Positions 46,079-54,590 of a stretch of DNA of 64,000 nt are shown here, one piece after another. Position 1 is the first letter of the stretch, and every line of letters starts with the position of its first letter. Location of the stretch: positions 785,779 to 849,778 of the forward strand of contig NZ_CP032828.1 of the NCBI RefSeq assembly GCF_003660165.1. The letters run 5' to 3'. Position numbers and translations under genes: made by a program. The DNA is from Sphingomonas paeninsulae. Lineage in GTDB: Bacteria; Pseudomonadota; Alphaproteobacteria; Sphingomonadales; Sphingomonadaceae. The notes below the pieces were generated by a model that ran no database searches, had not been told where the DNA came from, and saw only the letters and a program-made list of their open reading frames with translations.

Positions 46079-47269
46079 TCAGCGGGTCGGGATGGCATAA
46101 GCGGCGATATAGTCGCCAAATTCACGGTGAAGCGTCTCGCGCGAAAGGCCGAACGTCTCTGCCTGATAGTCGTGGCGACCGTGCTTTCCCTGTGTGTTTC
46201 CTGCCAGAAACCGAGTCATGGCATCGCGCGCCTCATTGCTCAGGGTCATGTCGAAACGGTCGTAAATCGTGGCGACGACACCCATCGGCGCGCTGACGAA
46301 GTCGGTGTAATAGGTGTCGATGAACTGTTCGCTGTGCGCGCCTGATGATCGGTAGCGGTGCATCCGGTCGAGGCCGGTTCTCCAGTGGCCGACCTGTTCC
46401 TTGCCGACCGCCAATGGGTCGGGCGTCCCGGTATAGCCGCGCAAATAAGCGATAAGGCTCGCATTCGAAGGCATGACATCGGCGGGATCACGGTGCGTCA
46501 CGACGACCCGCGCATCGGGATAAGCAGCAAACAGCGCCTCGGGCCACCACAGATAGGGTGGTGCTTTCAACACCCAGTAACCGGCAGGGGCAAACGCCTG
46601 AAGGTGTTGAAGAAAATGCCGGTGAAATTCGAACGCCGGTGCCATGTCGGCATCCTCGATCAGCCAGCGCATATAGGAAGGCAGGTTTGCGGTGGCACCG
46701 AAATTGGGGGAACGAAAAGCCATCATGAAAAAGTTGTTGCACTCCTCCGGCAAGGTCGCGCCCATCGCGTGCATGGCGCGAAACGCAGCCGGGATCGCCT
46801 CCACCGCAGCCGTGCTGATCGCAATGCGCGGGTCGTTCGCTCTGTTTTCGGCGCGTGGAGGTGGTGATGGGCAATCGACTTCCCATTTTGCGGCGCTGCG
46901 CGCTGCCGGGTCCTGAGCAAGCAAGCCGTGAAGAATGGTCGTACCTCCGCGCGGAAGGCCGGTCACGATCAGCGGCGCAACGATCTTTTGTGTGGCAATT
47001 TCCGGGAAGGCCGCGCGGTCGGCATAAAGCCGCAGACGATTGGTCAGCAGCCGTTCGATCGTGGCAGCAAATCCGGCCAGCGCGGCTCCCTCCAAATCGG
47101 CTTCATCGATAGCCGATGCACAGAGCTGGTCGAGCGCGGTCCTGAATTCGGGCGTGCCCCAGTCGTTCAGGCCGGTTGCTGCTTCTACATGCGCAATCAA
47201 CCGCGAAGGATCGAGCACCCTTGCAGCTTCGTTCCCAATCTCATTCCCCGCGCCGTCGTTCATTGTCAT
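46079..47269 (-). CDS. Sulfotransferase family protein
   Basis: A 396-residue protein with the PAPS-binding 5'-loop VTGLPRGGTTILHGLLAQDP (about residue 95) and the 3'-phosphate motif HRDPADVMPSNASL. It belongs to the large bacterial sulfotransferase group often found beside acyl-CoA genes. It would sulfate a hydroxyl of a lipid or steroid-like molecule in the cytoplasm, but such homologues may have other roles. ATGs at 47269 and 47263 both fit GGAG; the longer frame to 47560 is shadow sequence overlapping the divergent ligase. Confidence 0.75.
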   Translation of the reverse strand: MTMNDGAGNEIGNEAARVLDPSRLIAHVEAATGLNDWGTPEFRTALDQLCASAIDEADLEGAALAGFAATIERLLTNRLRLYADRAAFPEIATQKIVAPLIVTGLPRGGTTILHGLLAQDPAARSAAKWEVDCPSPPPRAENRANDPRIAISTAAVEAIPAAFRAMHAMGATLPEECNNFFMMAFRSPNFGATANLPSYMRWLIEDADMAPAFEFHRHFLQHLQAFAPAGYWVLKAPPYLWWPEALFAAYPDARVVVTHRDPADVMPSNASLIAYLRGYTGTPDPLAVGKEQVGHWRTGLDRMHRYRSSGAHSEQFIDTYYTDFVSAPMGVVATIYDRFDMTLSNEARDAMTRFLAGNTQGKHGRHDYQAETFGLSRETLHREFGDYIAAYAIPTR

Positions 47270-47281
47270 ACTCTCCATTCG

Positions 47282-47297
47282 ACCTAATTGACTAGGT
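47282..47297. promoter_or_regulatory. ACCTAATTGACTAGGT, copy 2 of a shared motif
   Basis: ACCTA and TAGGT form an inverted repeat with 6 bp between, 13 bp upstream of the sulfotransferase start and 79 bp upstream of the divergent ligase. It matches the sites at 51607 and 35724 in the ACC-N6-ACTAGGT pattern. Confidence 0.5.
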
Positions 47298-47375
47298 TCA
47301 CTTTCTCCCCAATCTGTGCTGAAGCGGTTTGAATAGTCAACAGCATCGTTTAACGGACGCTGGAGAGGACGATCA

Positions 47376-48905
47376 ATGTATCTGACGCAATGTCTCCACC
47401 GGATGGACCGGCAGGCGCCCGACCGCATTGCTGGCGTCGATGCCGCACGGACGCTCACCTGGCGCGAACTTTCTGCACGGGTCGCGGCCTTTGCCGGCGC
47501 ATTGCGCGAACGGGGGCTCGTACCGGGGGATCGCGTGGCGATGCTCGCCCGCAACGGCACCGATTTTCTGACCTATGTGCTCGGCACCTTTTGGGCGGGC
47601 GGGGTTATCAACCCGGTCAATTTGCGCTGGACGGCAGGGGAAATCGGCTATTCTCTGGAAAATTGTCAGACGCGTTTCCTGATCGTCGATCCTGAATTTG
47701 CGGCTCTCGTGCCCGGTATCCGGGCAGCGGCTCCGGGCCTGTCGCATCTGGTCGAAACGGGTGCGCCGTTACAGGCATGGATCGATACTGCGACGCCGGT
47801 CGAAGACGCATTGCGGCGGGGCGATGACCTCGCGGCGATCCTTTACACCGGTGGTACGACTGGCTTTCCCAAGGGCGTGATGCTTAGTCACACCAATCTT
47901 GCCTCGTCGATGCTCGGTTCTATTGCGTGCCAGCGCGGTCTGGCTGGCGACCGGTATTTGCACACCGCCCCGCTGTTCCATATCGGCGCGCTATCCGGGC
48001 TGTTCGTGGCGCTGTTTTCGGGAAGCACCAGCCATTTCCTGCCTGCCTTTGAACCGCTGGCGGCGATCGAAGCGGTTGCGCGCGATCGTATTTCCGAACT
48101 GTTCCTCGTGCCCACGATGATCCGCATGGTGGTCGATCACCCGCGCTTTGCCGAATTCGATATGGGTTCGGTGCAGCGCGTCCGTTATGGCGCTTCGTCG
48201 ATCGACGGTGCGCTGCTCGATCGGGCCATTGCAGCCTTTCCCAACGCCGGGTTTATACAGGCTTACGGCATGACTGAATTATCGCCGACCGTGACCATTC
48301 TCGGCCCCGAGGATCATGGAGCCGAAGCACGCGCAAACGGTCGGTTGCGTTCGGCAGGCCGGGCGACGCCGACCACCGAGATTCGCATCGTCGGACCCGA
48401 TGACGAAGAACTGCCGCGTGGCGAGGTTGGCGAAATCGTCGCGCGCGGGCCGACCGTCATGCTGGGATATTGGCAAATGCCCGACGCTACCGCCGAAGCG
48501 CTGCGCGGTGGCTGGATGCACACCGGCGATCTGGGACGGATGGATGACGAGGGCTATATCACGGTCGTCGACCGGTTGAAGGACATGATTATTACCGGCG
48601 GCGAAAACGTCTATTCGGCAGAGGTCGAGAATGCGCTGGCGACGCATCCCGATGTCGCCGGGCTTGCCGTTGTTGCGGTTCCCGACCCGAAGTGGGGCGA
48701 ACGCGTGCACGCCGTCATCGTACCGCGCGGGGGCGCAACACCTACGCCCGACGCGCTGATCGCGCATTGTCGTATTACCCTTGCCGGATATAAAATCCCG
48801 CGCAGTTTTGCTTTTGTGGACGCGTTGCCGCTGTCCGCCGCAGGGAAAGTTTTAAAGAACGTGTTACGCGATGCCGCGCGGGACGACACGACAGTGAATT
48901 CATAA
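47376..48905 (+). CDS. Acyl-CoA synthetase (AMP-forming ligase)
   Basis: A 509-residue ligase. P-loop AILYTGGTTGFPKGVMLSHT (about 153-172), A5 QAYGMTELSPTV, hinge MHTGDLGRMDDEGYITVVDR and catalytic Lys in LSAAGKVLKNVLR all present. It activates a carboxylic acid to its CoA thioester. Divergent from the sulfotransferase operon, 11 bp before the ABM-domain gene. Confidence 0.88.
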   Translation: MYLTQCLHRMDRQAPDRIAGVDAARTLTWRELSARVAAFAGALRERGLVPGDRVAMLARNGTDFLTYVLGTFWAGGVINPVNLRWTAGEIGYSLENCQTRFLIVDPEFAALVPGIRAAAPGLSHLVETGAPLQAWIDTATPVEDALRRGDDLAAILYTGGTTGFPKGVMLSHTNLASSMLGSIACQRGLAGDRYLHTAPLFHIGALSGLFVALFSGSTSHFLPAFEPLAAIEAVARDRISELFLVPTMIRMVVDHPRFAEFDMGSVQRVRYGASSIDGALLDRAIAAFPNAGFIQAYGMTELSPTVTILGPEDHGAEARANGRLRSAGRATPTTEIRIVGPDDEELPRGEVGEIVARGPTVMLGYWQMPDATAEALRGGWMHTGDLGRMDDEGYITVVDRLKDMIITGGENVYSAEVENALATHPDVAGLAVVAVPDPKWGERVHAVIVPRGGATPTPDALIAHCRITLAGYKIPRSFAFVDALPLSAAGKVLKNVLRDAARDDTTVNS

Positions 48906-48916
48906 GGAGACGCCAC

Positions 48917-49207
48917 ATGATCGCAATCATCGCCACTTTCACCATCAACGCGGAAAACGCCGCAGCATTTGAAGCTGTGGCCGGGGAGTTGGTGAAAGCG
49001 ACCAACGCCAATGAGCCGGGCGTGCAGCTTTATAAACTGGTCCATAATGCGAAAGATCCAACGCAATATCGCATGATGGAACTCTACGACGATCAGGCTG
49101 CGGTTGACGCTCACATGGCGTCCGAGTGGTTCAAGGCTGCGGGTCCAAAGCTGGGCGGTCTGATCGAAGGACGGATGCAGCTTGAGCGTTATGCGGTGAT
49201 CGACTGA
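48917..49207 (+). CDS. ABM-domain (antibiotic biosynthesis monooxygenase-like) protein
   Basis: A 96-residue ferredoxin-like barrel protein with IAIIATFTINAENAAAFEAV and QLYKLVHNAKDPTQYRMMEL, and DQAAVDAHMASEWFKA, the usual ABM pattern. Such proteins act as small cofactor-free monooxygenases or as dimerising ligand binders. AAGGAGA precedes the ATG. It is the second gene of the ligase operon; its role there is unclear. Confidence 0.75.
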   Translation: MIAIIATFTINAENAAAFEAVAGELVKATNANEPGVQLYKLVHNAKDPTQYRMMELYDDQAAVDAHMASEWFKAAGPKLGGLIEGRMQLERYAVID

Positions 49208-49214
49208 ACCCTGA

Positions 49215-50357
49215 TTAGGATGCGGTTCCCGCGGTGCGTAACGCCGCGATGCGGGCGGGATCGTAGCCGATTGCCGTGAGGAGATCGTCGGCGTCGCTCG
49301 TGGTAGAGCTGGCGCGCGGCGGGTCGGCGCGGTCGCGGGAAAAGCGTGGCGCAGGCGCGGGCTGGGTCTGGCCGTCAACCTTGATGAAGGTTTCGCGGGC
49401 AGCGACGTGCGGATGGTGCGGGGCTTCGGCAAGCGACAGGACTGGCGCGAAACAAAGATCGGTGCCCTCCATCAACGCTGTCCAGTGATCGCGCGATTGG
49501 GTTCGGATGATGGCCGCGATCTTTTCTTTTAGCTCCGGCCACCCAGCGGGGTCCATCTGGGCATCGAAGGACGTATCGTCGCTCAGCCCCAGTGCGCTTC
49601 GTAACTGCGCGTAAAATTGCGGTTCTATGGCGCCGATCGCGACATATTTGCCGTCTGAACATTCATAAGTGTCGTAGAAGTGCGCAGCGCCGTCGAGCCA
49701 GTTCGATCCGGTCCGGTCGCTCCACATCCCTGCGTTGTTGAGTTGCCAGACCATTCCGGCGAGCAGAGCCGACCCATCGACCATTGCCGCGTCGACCACT
49801 TGCCCAATGCCGTTGGCCCGTGCGGACAACAGCGCCGCGACCATGCCGAACGCCATCAGCATCCCGCCGCCGCCAAAGTCGCCGATATAATTGACCGGCG
49901 GCACCGGCTTGCCGCCGGGGCTGCCGATAGTGTGCAGGACGCCGTTAATCGCGATGTAATTAATGTCGTGCCCGGCGGCCTGAGCGAGCGGGCCGTCCTG
50001 CCCCCAGCCCGTGACGCGGCCATAGACCAGTGCGGGTTTGAGCGCGAGCAGCGTGTCCGGGCCGAGGCCAAGGCGCTCCATGACGCCGGGCCGAAACCCC
50101 TCGATAATGCCGTCCGCCGAGGCGCACAGATCGCGAACGACCGCGATGCCCTCTGCCGATTTCATGTCGATCGCGATGCGGCGGCGCGACCGGGCGAGCA
50201 CGTCGAATTTGGACAGGTTCGACAGCAGACTGGCGTGGTTCGGGCGGGTAATGCGGATTACTTCTGCACCGTGATCGGCCAGCATCATGCCGGCGAACGG
50301 GCCGGGTCCGAGGCCCTCGAACTCGATAATGCGGATACCTGCAAGTGGACCGGCCAT
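49215..50357 (-). CDS. Alpha-methylacyl-CoA racemase (CaiB/BaiF CoA-transferase family)
   Basis: A 380-residue protein of the type III CoA-transferase fold. The racemase residues are conserved: H130 in AGHDINY and D160 in YIGDFGGG, offset by four from the His126/Asp156 of the M. tuberculosis enzyme. This residue pair rather than the transferase Asp indicates a racemase that interconverts (2R)- and (2S)-methylacyl-CoA, needed for branched chains such as steroid or isoprenoid side chains. The stop follows the ABM gene by 7 bp, convergent. Confidence 0.83.
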   Translation of the reverse strand: MAGPLAGIRIIEFEGLGPGPFAGMMLADHGAEVIRITRPNHASLLSNLSKFDVLARSRRRIAIDMKSAEGIAVVRDLCASADGIIEGFRPGVMERLGLGPDTLLALKPALVYGRVTGWGQDGPLAQAAGHDINYIAINGVLHTIGSPGGKPVPPVNYIGDFGGGGMLMAFGMVAALLSARANGIGQVVDAAMVDGSALLAGMVWQLNNAGMWSDRTGSNWLDGAAHFYDTYECSDGKYVAIGAIEPQFYAQLRSALGLSDDTSFDAQMDPAGWPELKEKIAAIIRTQSRDHWTALMEGTDLCFAPVLSLAEAPHHPHVAARETFIKVDGQTQPAPAPRFSRDRADPPRASSTTSDADDLLTAIGYDPARIAALRTAGTAS

Positions 50358-50358
50358 C

Positions 50359-50802
50359 CTATACCTCCGCTACCGCGCGCAGCCGGGCCTTCCCCAGCGC
50401 TTCACGGAAAGCATCGGGTAGTGCCGCAGGCTTGCCGTCCTTTGTCCCAACCAGTGTCGCGCGGGCAAAGGCGCAGGGTCTTCCGTCCTGACTGGCGAGG
50501 CAGGCAAGCTGCCAGCTTGAGCGGCCAATCTCCAGCGCTCCGACGTGCAGGTCGAGGGGCGCGGGATAATGAGCCTCCCCGACATAGTCGATATGATTGG
50601 ATGCAATCAGAATGCGATAGCCGCCCATCGTCTCATGGAAATGCTGGGCCACGTCGAACCGGAAGCGCGCATCCTCGAACGCCGCGACCAGCGCGACATT
50701 GTTGATGTGCCTGTTCGGATCGACATCGGCGAACCGCGTCGTGATGACGTGGTGAAACGGATAGCGACCGATATCGAGCAACGCCGGGTCGATCTTTGCC
50801 AT
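50359..50802 (-). CDS. Acyl-CoA thioesterase (4HBT, YbgC type)
   Basis: A 147-residue hotdog-fold protein with TRFADVDPNRHINNV, where the Asp is the catalytic residue of the 4HBT family. It would hydrolyse acyl-CoA to release CoA. Its start overlaps the upstream SDR stop by one base (TGATG) and its stop is followed directly by the racemase start, so the three genes form one leftward operon. Confidence 0.8.
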   Translation of the reverse strand: MAKIDPALLDIGRYPFHHVITTRFADVDPNRHINNVALVAAFEDARFRFDVAQHFHETMGGYRILIASNHIDYVGEAHYPAPLDLHVGALEIGRSSWQLACLASQDGRPCAFARATLVGTKDGKPAALPDAFREALGKARLRAVAEV

Positions 50803-51590
50803 CAGAGAGACTGCCCGTCGTCGATGGTAAAGCTGGTGCCGGTCACGCCGCCCGACGCATCGGAGGCGAGATAGAGCAGCATCGTATCCAGTTCACCCTG
50901 TTCCATGATCCGGCGGCGGGGGAATTTGGCGATCTGCTTTGCGCCAGCTTCGGTGTCGAACCATTCGCCGTTGATTTCGGTCTTGATATAGCCGGGACAG
51001 ATCATGTTGACGTTGATCCCCTGCCGTATCCAGTCGCGTGCCATTACCTTGCCCATTTGCAGGACGCCGGCCTTCGATCCTGAATAGGCGGCAAGCCCCG
51101 CCTCGACTTTGTGTGCGGTGATGGAGGCAGTGATGACGATCCGCCCACGCCCGGATTCACGGCTGCCGCTGGCAATCAGGCGTTTTGCCCCTTCGCGTGC
51201 GGTCAGGAACACGCCGCGCAGATTGACTGCCATCACGCGGTCGAATTCCTCGACTGGCAAATCGAGGATCGACCCTTCCGAATTCATGCCCGCATTGGCA
51301 ATGATCGTGTCGACCGTACCGAAAGCAGCCTCCGCCGCGTCATAGGCAGCAACCGTCGAAGCTTCATCCGCGACGTCCATCGCCACCGCGATCGCGCGGC
51401 CGCCCTTTGCCTTGATCGCGGCGCAGGTCTGTTCGAGCCGGTCGGTACGGCGTGCGGCGAGCACAACTGCGGCACCCGAAGCGGCAAGGATTTCTGCAAA
51501 CCGTTCACCCAGCCCCGACGAAGCGCCAGTGACCAGCGCAACGCGCCCCGAAAGATCGAATACCGGCGTTGCGGCTTTTCCTGTCATCAT
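50802..51590 (-). CDS. SDR oxidoreductase
   Basis: A 262-residue classical SDR: TGASSGLG, NAGMNSEG, catalytic Ser in VITASITAH (Ser-Ile) and YSGSK (Y-x3-K). Typical of 3-hydroxyacyl-CoA or ring-alcohol dehydrogenases. Starts at 51590 or 51587 (two ATGs after AAGGA). First gene of the leftward operon with thioesterase and racemase; divergent from another SDR. Confidence 0.82.
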   Translation of the reverse strand: MMTGKAATPVFDLSGRVALVTGASSGLGERFAEILAASGAAVVLAARRTDRLEQTCAAIKAKGGRAIAVAMDVADEASTVAAYDAAEAAFGTVDTIIANAGMNSEGSILDLPVEEFDRVMAVNLRGVFLTAREGAKRLIASGSRESGRGRIVITASITAHKVEAGLAAYSGSKAGVLQMGKVMARDWIRQGINVNMICPGYIKTEINGEWFDTEAGAKQIAKFPRRRIMEQGELDTMLLYLASDASGGVTGTSFTIDDGQSL

Positions 51591-51606
51591 CTATCCTTGT
51601 TCGCTC

Positions 51607-51622
51607 ACCTGGTTCACTAGGT
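51607..51622. promoter_or_regulatory. ACCTGGTTCACTAGGT, copy 3 of a shared motif
   Basis: ACC then six bases then ACTAGGT, almost identical to the site at 47282 (12 of 16 positions). It lies 17 bp upstream of the leftward SDR start and 64 bp upstream of the rightward SDR start at 51686. Confidence 0.5.
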
Positions 51623-51685
51623 GCCGCCGTACATACCGAACGTCCGGTGCACAACCAGACCTAACCGAACTGCAAGGGGAGAGAA

Positions 51686-52531
51686 ATGCGGGAAATCGAC
51701 GGACGCATCGCTTTTGTCACCGGCGGTGCCAGCGGCATTGGGCTCGCAATCGCCGCCTCGCTGATCGAAGCAGGCGCGCGCGTGATGATCGCCGACCTCG
51801 ATCCTGTCGTGTTGGACAAGGTCGTGGCCAACCTCGGCCCGCAAGCCGCGTCAGTCAGGCTGGACGTTCGCGATCGCGACGGCTGGGCAACGGCTCGCGC
51901 CACAGTTGAGGAACGCTTTGGCCCCGTCGATATCCTCATCAACAATGCGGGCATCGGTCCCGACGGACACACGCTCGCCGACATGGACCCGATAGCGTTC
52001 GACCGGGTCATCGCGATCAAGCTGACCGGCACGTTCAACGGCATCGCGACATTCGGCGCGGGGATGCGCGACCGGGGGGACGGCCATATCGTTAACACGG
52101 CCTCTATGGCCGGACTGATGGCGAGCGCGAAACTGGGTGCCTATACCGCGTCCAAATTTGGCGTCGTCGGCCTTAGCGAAGTGCTGCACGCCGAAATGGC
52201 ACCGCATGGGGTTGGCGTTTCGGTATTATGTCCAGGGCTGGTCCGCACCAATCTTGGCGAAACGACGACGGCCGCCGGAAGCGACCGCATCCACGCCAAG
52301 CGCAAGACGACCGACGAAGGAATCGACCCGGCAATCGTCGGCGCGATGGTGGTTGATGCGATCCGCGAAAATCGCCTTCATATCGTCACGCACGGCGATT
52401 ATCGCGGTCATGTGGCAGCACGCATGGACCGCGTTCTTGCCGCGTTCGATGGCGTACCGATGCGCACAACGTCCACGCCGCCCGGAACCGCAGCCAACAC
52501 CGAAATCGCCAAGGATCGATCGCCCGAATGA
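51686..52531 (+). CDS. SDR oxidoreductase
   Basis: A 281-residue SDR: TGGASGIG, NNAGIGPDG, VNTASMAGLM (Ser) and YTASK (Y-x3-K). A ~30-residue C-terminal extension follows the domain. It may oxidise a hydroxyacyl-CoA. First gene of a long rightward run to 57193; its stop overlaps the next ATG (52528). Confidence 0.83.
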   Translation: MREIDGRIAFVTGGASGIGLAIAASLIEAGARVMIADLDPVVLDKVVANLGPQAASVRLDVRDRDGWATARATVEERFGPVDILINNAGIGPDGHTLADMDPIAFDRVIAIKLTGTFNGIATFGAGMRDRGDGHIVNTASMAGLMASAKLGAYTASKFGVVGLSEVLHAEMAPHGVGVSVLCPGLVRTNLGETTTAAGSDRIHAKRKTTDEGIDPAIVGAMVVDAIRENRLHIVTHGDYRGHVAARMDRVLAAFDGVPMRTTSTPPGTAANTEIAKDRSPE

Positions 52532-53289
52532 CACCCTATTTCTACGCACGCGACGGTGAGTTCTTCATCCCCACGCGCCTTGCCGCGAGCCCGTGGGAAC
52601 GCGGCAAGCAGAATGGCGTCGCACTGGGCGGATTGGCGACCTATTTGATCGAGACGATCCCCGCCCCCGCCGAAATGACGACGGTTCGCCTGACCATCGA
52701 CATCCTCGCCGCCGCGCCGCGCGCCGCGACGAGCGGACGTTGTCGCATCCTGCGCGAAGGCAGGCGTATCCAGATGGTCGAGACCGAGTTGATCGTAGAA
52801 GATCGTGTCGTCGCCCGCGCAACCGCGCTGCGTGTGCGGCAACAGGATACCCTGCCCTTCCCCGAAATTGGCCCTTATCCGTCACCCGAAGATTCGCCGG
52901 AAGCGCAGTTCATGGACGAGCGGGCATTCGGCGGTACGCTCGAAACCCGTCTCGTCAGCGGTGCACTTCGTGAACCCGGCCCCGCGGCCCTCTGGGTCCG
53001 CTTTGGACATCATCACGTTCAGGACGAGCCGCTGTCGCCGCTGTTGCGTGCGGCCATACTTGGCGATTTCGGAGGTGGCCTCGGCAGCGTGCTCGACCGC
53101 GCGGCATGGACCTATGCCAATCTCGACATCACGCTACACCTTACCCGAGCGCCGGTCAGCGACTGGTTGCTGATCGATGCTTCGACAGCCAGCGAGGGCA
53201 ATGGCGTCGGTCGCTCCGACATGATCCTCGCCGATACACGCGGCCCTTTTGCGCGCGGACACCAGACGTTATTCGTGGCCCCGCGCTGA
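52528..53289 (+). CDS. TesB-like double-hotdog acyl-CoA thioesterase
   Basis: A 253-residue protein with two hotdog halves: FIPTRLAASPWERGKQNGVA then LGGLATYLIE in the N-terminal half, and LLRAAILGDFGGGLGSVLDR with NLDITLHLTR in the C-terminal half. The second half carries the Asp/Gln/Thr-type motif of the TesB family, so it is a probable acyl-CoA thioesterase. Overlaps the SDR stop by 4 bp. It may recycle CoA from dead-end esters. Confidence 0.72.
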   Translation: MTPYFYARDGEFFIPTRLAASPWERGKQNGVALGGLATYLIETIPAPAEMTTVRLTIDILAAAPRAATSGRCRILREGRRIQMVETELIVEDRVVARATALRVRQQDTLPFPEIGPYPSPEDSPEAQFMDERAFGGTLETRLVSGALREPGPAALWVRFGHHHVQDEPLSPLLRAAILGDFGGGLGSVLDRAAWTYANLDITLHLTRAPVSDWLLIDASTASEGNGVGRSDMILADTRGPFARGHQTLFVAPR

Positions 53290-53329
53290 TGGCCGTCACT
53301 ATATGCCCCATTTTTTACAGGAGTCCCAC

Positions 53330-54108
53330 ATGACCGAACTCGTCACAGGCACGATCACCGATGGCCTTGCCACCATCACATTGTCGCGGCCCGAGGCCCA
53401 TAATGCCATGAGCTGGGGACTGGTCGATGCGTTCAGCAATGTTGCGGAACGGCTGGCGGGCGATCCTGCGACCCGCGCTTTCCTGCTGCGTGCAGAGGGC
53501 AAGAACTTTTGCGTCGGCGGCGACATCCGTGCTTTTGCAGACGAAGCCGACCCTGCCGGTTTCCTGGGGGGCTAGCCCGCCGCCTGCATGAAGGACTCCG
53601 TTTCCTTTTCGATCATCCAGCGCCGCTGGTGGTTGCGGCACAGGGCGCGGCAGCGGGTGCCGGTCTCAGCCTTGTCGCGGGTGGCGATATCGTGATTGCG
53701 GGACGTTCGGCGAATTTCTCGATGGCTTATACAGGCATCGGCCTGACCGCAGACGGCGGCGCGACATGGTTGCTGCCCCGCGTCGTCGGCCTGCGCCGGA
53801 CACAGGAACTCGCCTATCTGGGCCGGCGCCTGAATGCCGAGGAAGCCGCCGAATATGGGTTGGTCACGCGCATCGTCGATGATGAAGCGCTTGCAGGTGA
53901 AGCAGAAGCCATCGCCAAAAAAATTGCGGCGGGACCGACTGGCGCATTCGGTGCGGTGAAGCGGCTGTTGGCGGAAAGCGGCGGCAATTACGACGCACAA
54001 TTGGATGCCGAAGCCACCGCAATCGAAAACGCCATGCGTTCGGCCGACGCAGCCGAAGGACTTGCCGCATTCCTTGGCCGTCGCCCGGCAGTATTCACCG
54101 GCAAGTGA
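53330..54108 (+). pseudogene. Enoyl-CoA hydratase with a -1 frameshift at a G-run
   Basis: A crotonase-fold protein: GKNFCVGGDIRAFADEADPA, then a break in the G-run 53566-53571 (FLGG then TAG). In the next frame it continues as LARRLHEGLRFLFDH, GAAAGAGLSLVAGGDIVIA and TGIGLTADGGATWLLPR to a TGA at 54106-54108. One added G gives a normal 259-residue protein. The stop overlaps the downstream ATG (54105), as in the rest of the operon. Either a sequencing error or a fresh mutation. Confidence 0.78.
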
Positions 54109-54560
54109 TGCCTGCCGCTGCCCTTCGCCCTGCCCCGATTACGCGTAATCCGGCCTATGCGACCGATATTGCGGCGAGTTTTGCCCGACAGGGTGCACTC
54201 GTCACGATCGGGGCGGAACTTGGCGAAGTGACGCCCGGTCGCTGCGTCGTGAGGCTCATCGTGACGGACCGGGTGCGGCAGCATCATGGCTTCGTTCACG
54301 GCGGCATCGTGGGCATGATCGGCGATGTCGCGGGCTGCTATGCGGCGATGACGCTGTTCGATCCGGGCGTCGAAATCCTGACGCTCGAATATAAAATCAA
54401 TTTCCTGCGCCCGGCCAATGGCGACCTGTTGATCGCGACCGGACAAGTCGTTCGTTCGGGCCGATCCGTCACCGTGACGACAACGGAGATAGAGGCCGTT
54501 GCCACCGATGGCACGCGCAGCGTGTGCGCAATTCTACAGCAAAGTTCGATGCCCGGCTGA
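54105..54560 (+). CDS. PaaI-type acyl-CoA thioesterase
   Basis: A 151-residue hotdog-fold thioesterase. HHGFVHGGIVGMIGDVAGCY is the PaaI-family HGG motif with the catalytic Asp, and LEYKINFLRPANGDLLIA the usual central strand. It would release CoA from aromatic or hydroxylated acyl-CoA. Overlaps the hydratase stop; 30 bp before the alcohol dehydrogenase. Confidence 0.8.
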   Translation: MMPAAALRPAPITRNPAYATDIAASFARQGALVTIGAELGEVTPGRCVVRLIVTDRVRQHHGFVHGGIVGMIGDVAGCYAAMTLFDPGVEILTLEYKINFLRPANGDLLIATGQVVRSGRSVTVTTTEIEAVATDGTRSVCAILQQSSMPG

Positions 54561-54590
54561 CCGCCGCGTTACTAACCAAAAGGAAATCCA

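Noticed and set aside
47270..47560. N-terminal extension of the sulfotransferase frame
   Set aside because: It would overlap the divergent ligase gene and its promoter, and has no homology; the ATG near 47269 has a GGAG just upstream.
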